Source: Shewanella sediminis HAW-EB3
GTDB taxonomy: Bacteria; Pseudomonadota; Gammaproteobacteria; Enterobacterales; Shewanellaceae
DNA: 64,000 nt
Reading direction: 5' to 3'
Assembly: GCF_000018025.1 (NCBI RefSeq)
Contig: NC_009831.1
Location: 1,302,001 to 1,366,000, forward strand
Shown here: positions 27,077-36,556 of the stretch, one piece after another
How the letters are laid out: the number at the start of each line of letters is the position of its first letter
Position numbering within the stretch: the stretch's first letter is position 1
Program-made: the position numbers and the translations under genes
Notes under the pieces: generated by a model
Databases searched by the model: none
What the model was told of the DNA's origin: nothing
The model's input: the letters and a program-made list of their open reading frames with translations, nothing else

Positions 27077-28384
27077 TTGAGTATTCGCTTAAAGCTATCA
27101 CTATTACTGGGCTTACTTTTTTTAGCTGCAGTCTTCAACTCTGTATTTACTTTCCAGCTAGAGAGTTATGGCGAGGAGAAACTGAAGTGGGTGATCCATA
27201 CACACGAAGTACTCAATGAAACACATATATTATCTGGTGCGATGAAAGATGCTGAAACCGGCCAACGAGGATATTTGCTGACAACTAACTCTGCTTACTT
27301 AGAGCCTTACCATAATGGCGTTCTTAGCGCTCAGCAGAGCTTTGTTAAGTTAAAAGCGCTCACCTCAGATAACCCCGGTCAGCAGGATATTTTGAATTCA
27401 ATCGAAAAGAAAATGCAGCTTAAGTTTCAGGAGATGGAGGAGACGATTGAGTTGGTTCAGGGCGTTAATAATGAGGCAGCCATTGAGATCGTGAGTGATA
27501 ACCGGGGTAAGCAATATATGGACGATATCAGAGCCCTCTTCAGTTCGTTTATCAATGCAGAAACGGTTTTATTAGAGCAGAGAAAAGGAGATTTCAGAGA
27601 GAACAGGGCACAGATAACCACTCTTATCGTCGTTGAGATTGTCCTGTTTATTGGTCTGTTCATCATGACGGTTTCCTTCTTGCGGCGCAGTTTCTTCACT
27701 CCTCTGGAACTGCTACTTTCCAGCGTAAAGAAATTAGAGAAGGGGCATAAACTGGAAGTGAGCGACGTAGTTAAAAACGATGAGATGGGGCATTTACTCT
27801 CAACCTTCTTCGTAATGAGCGAAAAGGTCTATCAAAGAGAGGAAGATCTCGGTTTCAAGGCTCACCATGACGAGTTAACCGGACTAAAGAACCGACTAAC
27901 TATGCCCCAGGAGATAGAGACTGCGATCGATGAATTACAGGAGTCCGGAGGTATGATTGCCGTCCTGTTCATCGATCTCGATCGATTTAAGCAGATCAAT
28001 GACCAGCATGGACACCATGTTGGTGATTTAGTGATTAAAGAAACTGCTTATCGTATTAAGTATGCTGTACGCGATAGCGATACGGTATTTCGGGTGGGAG
28101 GCGATGAGTTTTTGGCTATCGTAAAAGATATCAAAAATATTACCGATGTACATAATGTGGTCAATAACATTGTTAGTGAGTTTAAGCATCCGGCGAGTAT
28201 AGAGGGGAAGGAGGTAGATATATCAATCAGTGTCGGTGTTTCGGTCTCTCCTGAGGACTCTGTGGATAGGAAAGAGATAGTACAATTTGCCGATATTGCC
28301 ATGTATGCGGCCAAGCAGGATAAGGCTGCTTGTTACAGGATGTTCGATAAAGGGATGCTAAGACGTGGGAGCGATTCCGAATAA
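27077..28384 (+). CDS. CHASE3-GGDEF diguanylate cyclase
   Basis: Membrane signalling enzyme making cyclic di-GMP, 435 aa. Helix 1 (about 7-26) and helix 2 (about 181-202) flank a periplasmic CHASE3-like domain containing the typical DAETGQRGYLLT segment. A HAMP-like linker follows. The GGDEF domain starts HDELTGLKNR, and the active site is GGDEF (341-345). An RDSD motif (332-335) exactly five residues earlier is an inhibitory I-site, so product inhibition is expected. The start is TTG at 27077 with AGGGAGA eight bases upstream. No EAL domain is present. The input signal is unknown. Confidence 0.93.
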   Translation: MSIRLKLSLLLGLLFLAAVFNSVFTFQLESYGEEKLKWVIHTHEVLNETHILSGAMKDAETGQRGYLLTTNSAYLEPYHNGVLSAQQSFVKLKALTSDNPGQQDILNSIEKKMQLKFQEMEETIELVQGVNNEAAIEIVSDNRGKQYMDDIRALFSSFINAETVLLEQRKGDFRENRAQITTLIVVEIVLFIGLFIMTVSFLRRSFFTPLELLLSSVKKLEKGHKLEVSDVVKNDEMGHLLSTFFVMSEKVYQREEDLGFKAHHDELTGLKNRLTMPQEIETAIDELQESGGMIAVLFIDLDRFKQINDQHGHHVGDLVIKETAYRIKYAVRDSDTVFRVGGDEFLAIVKDIKNITDVHNVVNNIVSEFKHPASIEGKEVDISISVGVSVSPEDSVDRKEIVQFADIAMYAAKQDKAACYRMFDKGMLRRGSDSE

Positions 28385-28448
28385 AGTGCTCTTGTAATGA
28401 CTTGGGCTTATCACTTCTCCATAACTATCTCGGACGCATCTATTAAAT

Positions 28449-28480
28449 AAAAACGGTATAACGCCTAAGCGCTATACCGT
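28449..28480 (-). terminator. Terminator of the choline/porin operon
   Basis: ACGGTATA and TATACCGT pair (28453-28480), with further partial pairing inside. On the minus strand the second arm is followed by TTTTATTTAATA. It lies just beyond the TorF-like gene. Confidence 0.65.
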
Positions 28481-28517
28481 ATTACTTAACGCCTTACTAA
28501 GGCTTGGTTAGATCTGC

Positions 28518-29225
28518 TTAAAAAGCAAAGGTGCGCGCCACAGACAATACCGCTCGGGTATCGCTGGCATCGGTATCCATGCTGGTATCTTCCACGGCGA
28601 GATTAAAATCGAAGCCTTTCCAGCTTGTCATATACTCGGCGCGGTAATGGTTATAGGCCTTATCGCCATCCCATGCCCACTTGTCTTCATCGAGCGATGT
28701 CGAGCGGTCGAAACTGACACGAATATCATGACCTTCGGCGACACTAAAGGTGTGTGCAGCCATCATGATGTAATGGCCCGTATCGACGCCAAAGTAATCC
28801 CAGGTGTACCAGAAGTTCAGTTCACTCTGCCCAACAGACGATGCATAGCCAAACTTGGTATACAGCTCCGGATATTGGTACTCATCCGAGAAGGAGTCGC
28901 CATGGTAGGTGTAATAAGCGATACCGGCATCCAGTGACACTCGCTCCGAGAGTTGGAGGAAGTGACCGGCGTAAAAATCCAGCTCCAGCCAGGTATCATC
29001 ACCCGAACCGAAATCGACGTTTGATGCCCAACTTCCCACATACCAGCCAGCATCTGAAGCATAATCGAGACTGGCCTGTATTGCCGGACTATTGTCTGTC
29101 TGGCTTACACCGTTGAAGGTATAATCAGAGACTGCGGTGACGGTTGAACTAACCCCGGCAATTGCCGTTGTCGGTAAAGCGATTAGGCCAAGTAGCGCAA
29201 GATTTTTAATCGTTGTTTTCATCAT
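28518..29225 (-). CDS. TorF-family putative porin (gcw_chp type)
   Basis: Outer-membrane beta-barrel protein of 235 aa. A signal peptide ends after TTAIA (residue about 23). The mature part begins VSSTVTAVSDYTFNGVSQTDNSPAIQ, the hallmark of this family, then alternates aromatic beta-strands and ends ARTFAF with a terminal Phe. It lies 15 bases downstream of the BCCT-like gene, so it is the last gene of the choline operon. It may let choline or betaine cross the outer membrane, by inference from position. Confidence 0.88.
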   Translation of the reverse strand: MMKTTIKNLALLGLIALPTTAIAGVSSTVTAVSDYTFNGVSQTDNSPAIQASLDYASDAGWYVGSWASNVDFGSGDDTWLELDFYAGHFLQLSERVSLDAGIAYYTYHGDSFSDEYQYPELYTKFGYASSVGQSELNFWYTWDYFGVDTGHYIMMAAHTFSVAEGHDIRVSFDRSTSLDEDKWAWDGDKAYNHYRAEYMTSWKGFDFNLAVEDTSMDTDASDTRAVLSVARTFAF

Positions 29226-29240
29226 TTCCCTTTCTTCTTT

Positions 29241-30458
29241 TTAGTTAGCTAATTCAATTTTGCTAAAATCAATTTTATTTTCTGTCGGTGAACGCTCAAT
29301 CGCGGCCACTTTCTTGTACTTAGTTGCCAGGATATAACCGAAGCAGGCTAAGATCAGACCGATAGCTAAGGCACCTACCCACTGAATTTGTAAAAAATCC
29401 AGTTTAAACAGCAGGGTCAATCCGCTCATCAGAACGATGTTGCCAATGATGTAACGGGTCTTGCCGAAACGCTCCACCGTGAGGTTGAGGTTGTCGGTAT
29501 AGAGTCGGATTAACGAGTCCAGTGAATTGATCACGAAGGTGAGGCCCACCAGCACCATAGCCAAGTTATAAAAACCTGTTGTGGCGATTTCGTTGGCGCT
29601 GTAGTAGTAGAGCACGGTAAACCAAACGGCGATTGGCAGTGACGGGAATACCATCATGGCGATCAGCACCTGATAGGTCTTCATGCCACCCACAAAGCGT
29701 GAGGTAAACTGCCCAATCATGATGCTCCAGGCAAACCACCAGAACAGGTAGAACTCGTGGTAATCATTCATGGGTAGTACGAAGTGGTGGATATTGCCGA
29801 AGTAGTCACCAATCAGCGCAAAGGTGGTCACAAACTCCCCGATCCCCGACCCGTCGGACAAAAATGCGCCTGCCCACATCAATCCAATTAAGCCGATGAA
29901 CAGCCAGGTACTGGCCAGGCTCAGGATGCGAACGTAGCGAATACTGGTGCTGGAGTAGACGGCGGCAGCAATAGCGACAAACACTATCAGGTAGAAACTG
30001 CTGACAATCGTCTCGCCGTCGCCCATTTCCGGCAGATACCAGGGCAGGTTGGTCAGCAAGAGGTAAGCGGTAAAGGCGCAGGTGCCGATAATGACCAGGT
30101 TGTTGATGAACTTGATCAATGGGATCTCGAAGAACTTAACTCGTGGCTCGACTACACAGAAATAGAAGCAGGTTAAGAAGTAAAACGCCCAGATCAGAAA
30201 TGCCCAGAAGCCAAATTCGATAGCCAACGGGTTGCTGAAGCCGTATTCGGGGCTCGCTGCTATATCTGCATAGCCACCAAATTCGGTCAGCGGGAACATG
30301 ATTAATCCCACGTCTAATCCCGAGGTAAATAAAATGGCGATGAAGGTGAAGGTACGAACCGGTGTGACGCCGACACATTTCACATTACCCCAGCGATAAA
30401 TCACAAAGGCGATGGCGGCGAAGGTAAATAATATCCCTATAGTAAGCCAAGTAGTCAT
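29241..30458 (-). CDS. Divergent, short BCCT-family transporter (probable choline carrier)
   Basis: Inner-membrane protein of 405 aa with about ten helices. The segment FYLFWWFAWSIMIGQFTSRFVGG and the following PSLPIAVWFTVLYYYS match the BCCT signature region. It is shorter than usual BCCT proteins (about 500 aa or more) and begins at what would be their third helix. The glycine-rich unwound helix appears as FTSGLDVGLIMFPL instead of a MGIG-type motif. Placement after betA and betB supports choline uptake. The missing N-terminal helices are not found upstream in any frame I could read, so this seems a true short variant. Confidence 0.8.
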   Translation of the reverse strand: MTTWLTIGILFTFAAIAFVIYRWGNVKCVGVTPVRTFTFIAILFTSGLDVGLIMFPLTEFGGYADIAASPEYGFSNPLAIEFGFWAFLIWAFYFLTCFYFCVVEPRVKFFEIPLIKFINNLVIIGTCAFTAYLLLTNLPWYLPEMGDGETIVSSFYLIVFVAIAAAVYSSTSIRYVRILSLASTWLFIGLIGLMWAGAFLSDGSGIGEFVTTFALIGDYFGNIHHFVLPMNDYHEFYLFWWFAWSIMIGQFTSRFVGGMKTYQVLIAMMVFPSLPIAVWFTVLYYYSANEIATTGFYNLAMVLVGLTFVINSLDSLIRLYTDNLNLTVERFGKTRYIIGNIVLMSGLTLLFKLDFLQIQWVGALAIGLILACFGYILATKYKKVAAIERSPTENKIDFSKIELAN

Positions 30459-30667
30459 TATTGAACTCCCGACTTAATCTTTCCGTAAAACATAGGTTTA
30501 GTTCCTTATTTTCGTTCTTTTTATGCCCGCGAGCAGCAAATTTTGGCTGCAAAAATCCCTCAAGCCTTAATTGCCGCTTTAACGACAGTTAAGGTTTGAT
30601 AAATTAAACGTGGCGATTAGGGCCATTTAGCCTTATTGGCTTAGGCTGGCCTTAAACCTGGGTAGCC

Positions 30668-30690
30668 GATCTGTCTATTAAAAACAGATC
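30668..30690 (-). terminator. Hairpin overlapping the betA stop codon
   Basis: GATCTGT and ACAGATC pair around a 9-base A/T-rich loop. It overlaps the betA stop and precedes a 230-bp gap before the BCCT gene. It could reduce read-through into the transporter gene; there is no proper T-tract after the stem, so this is tentative. Confidence 0.35.
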
Positions 30691-32383
30691 AGGCGAGTTG
30701 TCTTTTTGGTGCGCGTAACCGCTGTTTTTGCTGCCATTGCTGAGCAAAGGTCACTGTCGCACTGCTGGCCGGCAATGGCGTCATGCCCAAGATGATATCG
30801 GCTGCGCGCTCCGCCACCATTATGGTCGGCGAGTTAAGGTTGCCGTTAGGTATGGTGGGGAAAATAGAGGAATCAACCACTCTAAGTCCTTGAATACCAT
30901 GCACCTTAGTTTCTGAGTCCACCACCGCCATCGCATCTTCTCCCATCTTGCACGAACAAGAGGGGTGATAGGCGCTCTCGACCGAGCTTCTGACGAAGGT
31001 ATCGATCTCTTCATCGGTTTGAACCGAAGTCCCGGGCTGTATCTCCTCGCCTCGGTATTCATCCAATGCCGGCTGATTGATGATCTCCCGGGTTAACCGA
31101 ACGCAGGCGCGAAAGCCTTCTATATCATCCTTATGGGATAGATAGTTAAACTGAATACTCGGGGCAACACGGGCATCGCTCGATACCACTTTCACCGCGC
31201 CGCGACTCTTTGGTTTGTTGTGTCCTATATGGACCTGGAAGCCGTGACCCGCGAAGGCCTCTTTTCCGTCGTAGCGCATGGCGGCAGGCAAGAAATGATA
31301 TTGCAGATCCGGCCACTCCAGTCCCGCTTTAGAGCGAATAAACCCACAAGATTCGAAATGGTTTGTCGCCCCCAGGCCTGTTCTGTTCAAGATCCAGCGA
31401 GTGCCGATAAAGAGTTTGTTTAACGGGTCGATCTTGCCATTGAGCGAAATGGGCTTAAGGCACTTAAATTGAAAGTAGAACTCGAGATGGTCCTGCAGGT
31501 TCTCACCCACACCCGGCAACTCATGTACCTGTTCGATGCCAGCCTTGGCAAGTGTCTCTGCGGCGCCAATACCCGAAAGTTGCAGTATATGCGGCGAGCC
31601 GATAGAGCCTGCCGATAACACCACTTCCTTGCTGCAATGCACATCTGTCATCTTGCCCTTGCGTTCGAAACGAACACCTACGGTTTGTTTGCCTTCAAAC
31701 AACACCTTATGTACCTGGGCATGGGTGATGACGGTGAGGTTTTCACGCTTCATGGCCGGTCTTAGATAGGCGTTAGATGTTGACCAACGCACGCCATTTT
31801 TAATGGTCATGTGCATAGGGCCAAAGCCCTCTTGCTGCGCGCCGTTATAATCACTGGTCGCCATATACCCGGCATCGACACCCGCATCGACAAAGGCTTG
31901 GTATAACGGGTTTTTCATTTCGTTGCCGTTGTTGACGGCTAGTGGGCCATCAACACCGCGATAATCATCTTCACCAAACGCCCAGCTTTCCGCTTTTTTG
32001 AAGTAGGGTAGGCAATGGGCATAATCCCAATCTTTAGCACCTTCTTGTTGCCACTCGTCAAAATCTCGGGCATGCCCGCGGACATAGACCATGCCATTGA
32101 TCGATGAGGAGCCACCCAGCACCTTGCCACGAGGGCAGTGCATGCGGCGATTGTCCAAGTGAGGCTCGGCTTCGGTCTCAAACTGCCACGCATATTTTGG
32201 GGTATTCATGGGAATAGACAGGGCCGTTGGCATCTGAATAAAGATGCTCCTGTCGCTGCCGCCGGTTTCAATCAGTAATACGCTGTTATTTGCGTCAGCC
32301 GATAAACGGTTGGCTAACACGCAGCCTGCACTACCTGCACCAACGATAATATAGTCGTACTTTTCTGTTGTTGATTGTGTCAT
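30689..32383 (-). CDS. betA: Choline dehydrogenase
   Basis: FAD-dependent GMC oxidoreductase, 564 aa, oxidising choline to betaine aldehyde at the inner membrane. The N-terminal dinucleotide-binding motif is [19 protein letters not shown]. The GMC signatures are [19 protein letters not shown] and [15 protein letters not shown]. The C-terminus has the active-site His in [12 protein letters not shown] and an [17 protein letters not shown] segment. It lies nine bases downstream of betB and is part of the betI-betB-betA operon. The length and order match marine gammaproteobacterial loci for osmoprotectant synthesis. Confidence 0.96.
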   Translation of the reverse strand: MTQSTTEKYDYIIVGAGSAGCVLANRLSADANNSVLLIETGGSDRSIFIQMPTALSIPMNTPKYAWQFETEAEPHLDNRRMHCPRGKVLGGSSSINGMVYVRGHARDFDEWQQEGAKDWDYAHCLPYFKKAESWAFGEDDYRGVDGPLAVNNGNEMKNPLYQAFVDAGVDAGYMATSDYNGAQQEGFGPMHMTIKNGVRWSTSNAYLRPAMKRENLTVITHAQVHKVLFEGKQTVGVRFERKGKMTDVHCSKEVVLSAGSIGSPHILQLSGIGAAETLAKAGIEQVHELPGVGENLQDHLEFYFQFKCLKPISLNGKIDPLNKLFIGTRWILNRTGLGATNHFESCGFIRSKAGLEWPDLQYHFLPAAMRYDGKEAFAGHGFQVHIGHNKPKSRGAVKVVSSDARVAPSIQFNYLSHKDDIEGFRACVRLTREIINQPALDEYRGEEIQPGTSVQTDEEIDTFVRSSVESAYHPSCSCKMGEDAMAVVDSETKVHGIQGLRVVDSSIFPTIPNGNLNSPTIMVAERAADIILGMTPLPASSATVTFAQQWQQKQRLRAPKRQLA

Positions 32384-32392
32384 GTCAGCTCC

Positions 32393-33856
32393 TTAAAACG
32401 GACTTTCAAGAGGCTGCATACCAACGTATACGGCTTTGATTTGGGTGTATGCTTTTAGGGTCTCACTACCATTCTCACGGCCAATGCCTGACATCTTGTA
32501 GCCACCAACCGGCATCTCTGCAGGGGAGGCACCATAGGCATTGATCCAGCATATCCCTGCTTGCATTTGATGAATTACGCGATGGGCGCGAGTAATGTCT
32601 TGGGTAAATACGCCTGCGGCTAAGCCTAAACGAGTATCGTTGGCGCGGCGGATCACTTCCTCTTCGTCGGTGAAGGTCAATAGTGACATCACAGGGCCAA
32701 AGATCTCCTCTTGGCTCAATGTCATCTTATCGGTGCAGTTACCAAAGATGGTCGGTGCGACGAAGAAGCCATTGGGGGCATTATCAGGCGAAAGTGCATG
32801 ACCGCCAGCGAGCAGCTCCGCGCCCTCTTTTTTACCTATCTCGATGTAACTCAGGACTTTGTCTCGGTGTGCCTTTGAGATTAGAGCACCGAAGTTAGTC
32901 TCCGGAGCCATAGGATCGCCGCAGACTATGTTGTCTCGGGTGCGCTGCAGCAGTTTTTCAATAAACTGCGGATAGATATCTTGTTGTACGAATACGCGGG
33001 TACCGTTGGTGCAGACTTCGCCCTGGGTGTAGAAGTTAGCCAGCATGGCCGCAGAAACCGCATTGTCGATATCGGCATCGTTGAAGATGATCAGCGGTGA
33101 CTTACCGCCGAGCTCCATGGTGACCTCTTTCAGTGAGCCCGCAGCGGCGGCCATCACTTTCTTGCCCGTACCCACTTCACCGGTGAATGAGACTTTAGCG
33201 ATATCATCATGGGTGGTCAGCCAGGCGCCAACACGGCCATCTCCCTGGACGACATTAAAGACGCCATCGGGCACACCTGCTTGAGTCAATATTTCGGCCA
33301 GTTTTATGGCGCCGAGTGGCGTCTCTTCCGATGGTTTAAAGATCATCACGTTACCGCAGGCTAATGCAGGTGCAGATTTCCAACAGGCGATCTGTAGCGG
33401 GTAGTTCCATGCACCGATGCCAGCGCAAATACCCAGCGGCTCGCGGCGGGTGTAATAGAAATCATCGCCAACTTGTTGCTGGTTGCCTTCGATACTCGGG
33501 GCAAGGCCTGCGAAAAACTCAATGGAGTCTGCGCCGGTAACGACATCGACCACGGAGGCTTCCTGCCAAGGTTTGCCTGTATCTTGCACCTCGATAGCGG
33601 CGAGCTCGTCATTTTGCTCACGGAGGAGTGCGACGGCTTTTAATAGGATGCGACTGCGTTCCATCGCGGTCATTTTTGACCAGACGGCAAAACCTCTCTT
33701 GGCACTTGCTATGGCCGCTTTCTGAATGCTCGCATCGGCGCTCTCGACTAAATAGCTGACTTTTCCGGTAGCGGGGTTAATGACTTCAAAGGTTTCACCT
33801 GTGTCGTTGGAGAGAGACTGTCCATGGACATAATTTTGATAAACAACTAACGACAT
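32393..33856 (-). CDS. betB: Betaine aldehyde dehydrogenase
   Basis: NAD(P)-dependent aldehyde dehydrogenase, 487 aa, converting betaine aldehyde to glycine betaine. Diagnostic motifs: [19 protein letters not shown], the catalytic Glu in [13 protein letters not shown] (about 250), and the catalytic Cys in [14 protein letters not shown] (about 285). The C-terminal [22 protein letters not shown] is typical of BetB. Its start overlaps the end of betI by ten bases, consistent with translational coupling. Confidence 0.97.
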   Translation of the reverse strand: MSLVVYQNYVHGQSLSNDTGETFEVINPATGKVSYLVESADASIQKAAIASAKRGFAVWSKMTAMERSRILLKAVALLREQNDELAAIEVQDTGKPWQEASVVDVVTGADSIEFFAGLAPSIEGNQQQVGDDFYYTRREPLGICAGIGAWNYPLQIACWKSAPALACGNVMIFKPSEETPLGAIKLAEILTQAGVPDGVFNVVQGDGRVGAWLTTHDDIAKVSFTGEVGTGKKVMAAAAGSLKEVTMELGGKSPLIIFNDADIDNAVSAAMLANFYTQGEVCTNGTRVFVQQDIYPQFIEKLLQRTRDNIVCGDPMAPETNFGALISKAHRDKVLSYIEIGKKEGAELLAGGHALSPDNAPNGFFVAPTIFGNCTDKMTLSQEEIFGPVMSLLTFTDEEEVIRRANDTRLGLAAGVFTQDITRAHRVIHQMQAGICWINAYGASPAEMPVGGYKMSGIGRENGSETLKAYTQIKAVYVGMQPLESPF

Positions 33857-34452
33857 CGATTTTCTCCGTACTGCATGATCACTGCCTCGATGAAGGCTTT
33901 ACATAAAATTTGGGCCTGTTCGAACTCTTTTTCTGGTGCAGGGCTTAATGCACTGCGTAGCCAAAAGCCATCGATCATCGCAGCAGTCTGCTTAGCTGCG
34001 GTGATGGCTTGGGCTTGGGGAAGTAATTTTTTAAAAGAGAACAAAAGGTTGCTATACAATCGTTGACTATTGATATGCTGTAATCTGGCAAGTCCTTGCT
34101 CATGCATGGCTTGTGACCAGAAGCTCAGCCAGGTTTTTGTTGCCGGTCTTGAGCGCTGCAGCTCGGTAAAGTTGGCATCAACAATGGCATGTAATCTCTC
34201 AAGCGGGAGCATGGTTTTGCCCACTGTACGACTCAATAACGCTTGTTTGAGTTGGTCTAGCAGGTATTTTTGTGTCGCTTCAATTAAGCCTTGTTTACCG
34301 CCGAAGTAATGGCTGATTAGCCCTGATGATAATCCTGCCAAGCCACTGATGGTGTTGATCGTTGTATTGTGTAGACCATGACGTTCAACAGAGACCAAGG
34401 TTGCATCGATTAGCTGTTGTTGTCTGACGGCTTTCATTGGCGGGCGCGGCAT
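33847..34452 (-). CDS. betI: TetR-family choline-responsive repressor BetI
   Basis: Repressor of 201 aa. The N-terminal TetR helix-turn-helix includes RRQQ-like start [22 protein letters not shown] and [30 protein letters not shown]. It is the first gene of the bet operon. In other bacteria BetI represses bet genes and is relieved by choline. A 26-bp perfect palindrome containing the sequence TTGAACGTTCAA lies about 50 bp upstream of its start and is the probable operator. Confidence 0.95.
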   Translation of the reverse strand: MPRPPMKAVRQQQLIDATLVSVERHGLHNTTINTISGLAGLSSGLISHYFGGKQGLIEATQKYLLDQLKQALLSRTVGKTMLPLERLHAIVDANFTELQRSRPATKTWLSFWSQAMHEQGLARLQHINSQRLYSNLLFSFKKLLPQAQAITAAKQTAAMIDGFWLRSALSPAPEKEFEQAQILCKAFIEAVIMQYGENRCR

Positions 34453-34502
34453 AAAGGGTTAAATCCTGAGTGCTATTATTGTTACTGTTTTTGTTAGTTC
34501 AT

Positions 34503-34528
34503 TTGTTAATTGAACGTTCAATTAACAA
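34503..34528. promoter_or_regulatory. 26-bp perfect palindrome, probable BetI operator
   Basis: The sequence reads identically on both strands, centred on GAAC|GTTC (core ATTGAACGTTCAAT). It lies about 50 bp upstream of betI. BetI operators in E. coli and Vibrio are described as dyads with similar TTGAACG-type halves. Assignment rests on position, symmetry and this resemblance. Confidence 0.8.
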
Positions 34529-34550
34529 CAACTCTAATGGTTAGAGTTGT
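34528..34550. repeat. Second inverted repeat next to the BetI operator
   Basis: ACAACTCTAA and TTAGAGTTGT (10-bp arms, 3-base gap) directly abut the operator palindrome. It could be a second protein-binding dyad, for instance for another regulator of the bet operon, or a hairpin in the divergent transcript. Confidence 0.6.
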
Positions 34551-35069
34551 AACTATCAACCTTTATTCAGGATTGCGACTTGCATCACAGATTTATTTTG
34601 ATGATTTGTGTTGGGATGTTTTGTGTTGCAAGTAACTGTTTTTTAATGAACAAAAAGCATGGCTTAATATTGCTCAAGCGAGGTGAATTTGAGCTAAATA
34701 AATTTTCATCAAAAATTAGTTTCAACTGTAATCTTTAATTTGGAGCGAATCGGAATGTGGAGATCTTTCTTATATCTGTGATCCTGAAATCTCATTTCAC
34801 TTCAGGAGATCTCTTATGTGTTGGGAGCCCTTTATCTCTTCAGGCATCGAGGAACTCTATACCTGGAGGCTCTGTTTAAACGAACTGATTTGTTCTTTTT
34901 TTTGTACAAGTTTGAGCACCTATCACACTCACCGCTCGAGTCTTCTCGTATATTAGTTAAGCTGTTAAACTTTCAATTATTTCATTATCTGATTCCCTTG
35001 AGCCCTACGCCGGGAGAAAAGAGTGAAACTAGCAGATATCGCATACCAGATAACAGGACGATAAATTCA

Positions 35070-36044
35070 ATGACAAAAAAAATCATATTAGACACAGATC
35101 CGGGTATTGATGATGTAATGGCGATCCTGTTCGCAGAGGCACACCCTGAGATCGAGCTAAAGGCGATCACCACTATTTACGGTAATGTGACCATAGAGGG
35201 CGCCACCCATAATGCACTTTATCTGAAACAGAAATATCAGCTACAGGCCGATGTCGCTCAGGGAGCGAGTAAACCTATCGTCAGGCCGCCGGTTGGCCCA
35301 ACCGTTGTGGTGCATGGAGAGAGTGGTTTCGGTGATGTTGAGGTCCCCGCCGAGGTCGAAGGTGAGGCAGATGCCAGGCCTGCGTATCAATATATTATCG
35401 ATGCCGTCAAAGCCGAGCCCAAAGAGATAACTCTGGTGGCTATCGGTCCTTTGACTAACCTGGCGTTAGCTCTGCAGGCCGAGCCGGAAATTGTCAATCT
35501 GGTCAAGGAAGTGGTCATTATGGGCGGTGCATTCGGGGTGAACGATCACCGCGGTAATGTGACTCCCTATGCCGAGGCCAATATTCATGATGATCCCCAT
35601 GCGGCCGACATCGTTTTCAGTGCTTCCTGGCCTGTGGTTATCATTGGATTGGATGTCACCGAGCAGAGCTTCTTTACCGGAGATTATCTGGATAAGCTTC
35701 GAGTTGATGCCGGTGAAGTCGGCCAATTTATCTGGGATGTCAGCCGTTTCTATCTTAAATTTTATAAGGAGAAGGTTGGTCTGGATGCCTGCCATGTGCA
35801 CGACCCATCGGCCATTGCTTATGTGATAGAGCCTGAACTGTTTACTCTCAGGGAAGGGCCTGTACGCGTGGTGACCGATGGGCCTGCAGAAGGGATGACA
35901 ATTCAGAAGTTTGATGGTCGTACGTATCTTCATGACGAATGGGAGAAGCATACGCCACAGCGTGTGGGAGTTGCCGTGAAGGATGCCGAGCTGCTTGAGA
36001 TATATCGTCAGAGCATCATAGATTATGGCCGCAAAATGAGTTAA
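35070..36044 (+). CDS. Inosine-uridine-preferring nucleoside hydrolase family protein
   Basis: Hydrolase splitting ribonucleosides into base and ribose, 324 aa. The N-terminal calcium-binding motif is LDTDPGIDDVMAIL. Other family segments are TIYGNVTIEGATHNALYL, VHGESGFGD, LVAIGPLTNLALAL and VIMGGAFG, and DPSAIAYV near the C-terminus. I use the ATG at 35070 with AGGA ten bases upstream; this gives the family's normal length. The ribokinase-DeoR fusion gene downstream on the other strand would phosphorylate the ribose produced. A strong terminator follows at 36099. Confidence 0.93.
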   Translation: MTKKIILDTDPGIDDVMAILFAEAHPEIELKAITTIYGNVTIEGATHNALYLKQKYQLQADVAQGASKPIVRPPVGPTVVVHGESGFGDVEVPAEVEGEADARPAYQYIIDAVKAEPKEITLVAIGPLTNLALALQAEPEIVNLVKEVVIMGGAFGVNDHRGNVTPYAEANIHDDPHAADIVFSASWPVVIIGLDVTEQSFFTGDYLDKLRVDAGEVGQFIWDVSRFYLKFYKEKVGLDACHVHDPSAIAYVIEPELFTLREGPVRVVTDGPAEGMTIQKFDGRTYLHDEWEKHTPQRVGVAVKDAELLEIYRQSIIDYGRKMS

Positions 36045-36052
36045 CGGCATGA

Positions 36053-36079
36053 ATTACATCGATATCGAATCGATGTAAT
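36053..36079. repeat. 11-bp inverted repeat after the nucleoside hydrolase gene
   Basis: ATTACATCGAT (36053-36063) and ATCGATGTAAT (36069-36079) are perfect complements around ATCGA. It sits between the stop codon and the terminator hairpin and may protect the mRNA end. Confidence 0.6.
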
Positions 36080-36098
36080 CAGTATCTTAAATTGTCTG

Positions 36099-36128
36099 AG
36101 GCGTAGTGTTTTCCACTACGCCTTTTTA
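36099..36128 (+). terminator. Rho-independent terminator of the nucleoside hydrolase gene
   Basis: AGGCGTAGTG and CACTACGCCT form a perfect 10-bp stem around a 5-base loop, followed by TTTTATT. Confidence 0.9.
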
Positions 36129-36129
36129 T

Positions 36130-36556
36130 TGCCAGCCTTCGAATGAAGGCTGGTTACATTTTCTCTTTTGGTTCATTGTTTTTGGAGTGTGTGCTTGAAG
36201 GTCGTACCTTCATGTTTATCTAACGCCTGCCCGGCGGGGCATGTGCAGATACTTCTGCGAGTCGCAGCAAGCACATCCCTGTGTGCTCTGCGATGACATC
36301 CTTGTCATCGAAGCTCGCAGCTGCATCTACACTGGATGATTTTCTCTCTTCGATTAAGGCTTTATTGCTAGGCTTCGTAACTAACTTCTGCCCCATTCCT
36401 TGCTAGGGATACAGCTCTCCAGTTAACCGCAGCATTGCTTTTCTTATTGAAGCTAGGATCCGGCTCCATTCAATTCGCACCCTGTTAATAAACGAAACGC
36501 TTGCGGATGAACGGCTAGGGGTGCCAATTCGCCGATTTTAACTTACTGAATAATTT
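36130..36556. other. Noncoding region rich in hairpins
   Basis: No gene is visible. At 36195-36320 there are several stems: TGAAGGT/ACCTTCA, GCAGA/TCTGC, GCACA-TCCC-TGTG and CGATGACA-TCCT-TGTCATCG. The last two share the CATCCNTG loop context of the hairpins in MITE copy 1. The rest (36330-36556) carries no structure I can name. Confidence 0.5.
36271..36310. repeat. Pair of TCCN-loop hairpins
   Basis: Hairpin one has GCACA-TCCC-TGTG (from 36271); hairpin two is CGATGACA-TCCT-TGTCATCG (36291-36310, perfect 8-bp stem). The loops CATCCCTG and CATCCTTG start 23 bases apart, similar to the 24-25 base spacing of the loops in the two MITE inserts near 8.8 kb. Confidence 0.6.

Larger units (their letters stand above)
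34453..35069. other. 617-bp divergent region between betI and the nucleoside hydrolase gene
   Basis: The betI side carries the palindromic operator (34503-34528) and an adjacent inverted repeat (34528-34550). From about 34560 to 35060 the DNA is AT-rich with no convincing gene. The nucleoside hydrolase frame can be read 84 codons further upstream, but that part is low in complexity, unlike the family and without a ribosome-binding site. Confidence 0.5.

Noticed and set aside
34818..35069. 84-codon N-terminal extension of the nucleoside hydrolase
   Set aside because: The family starts at MTKKIILDTDPG; the upstream residues have no family similarity, and the internal ATG has a proper ribosome-binding site.
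35466..36050. 194-codon minus-strand frame opposite the nucleoside hydrolase
   Set aside because: Fully antisense to a well-recognised gene, with no start site or domain of its own.
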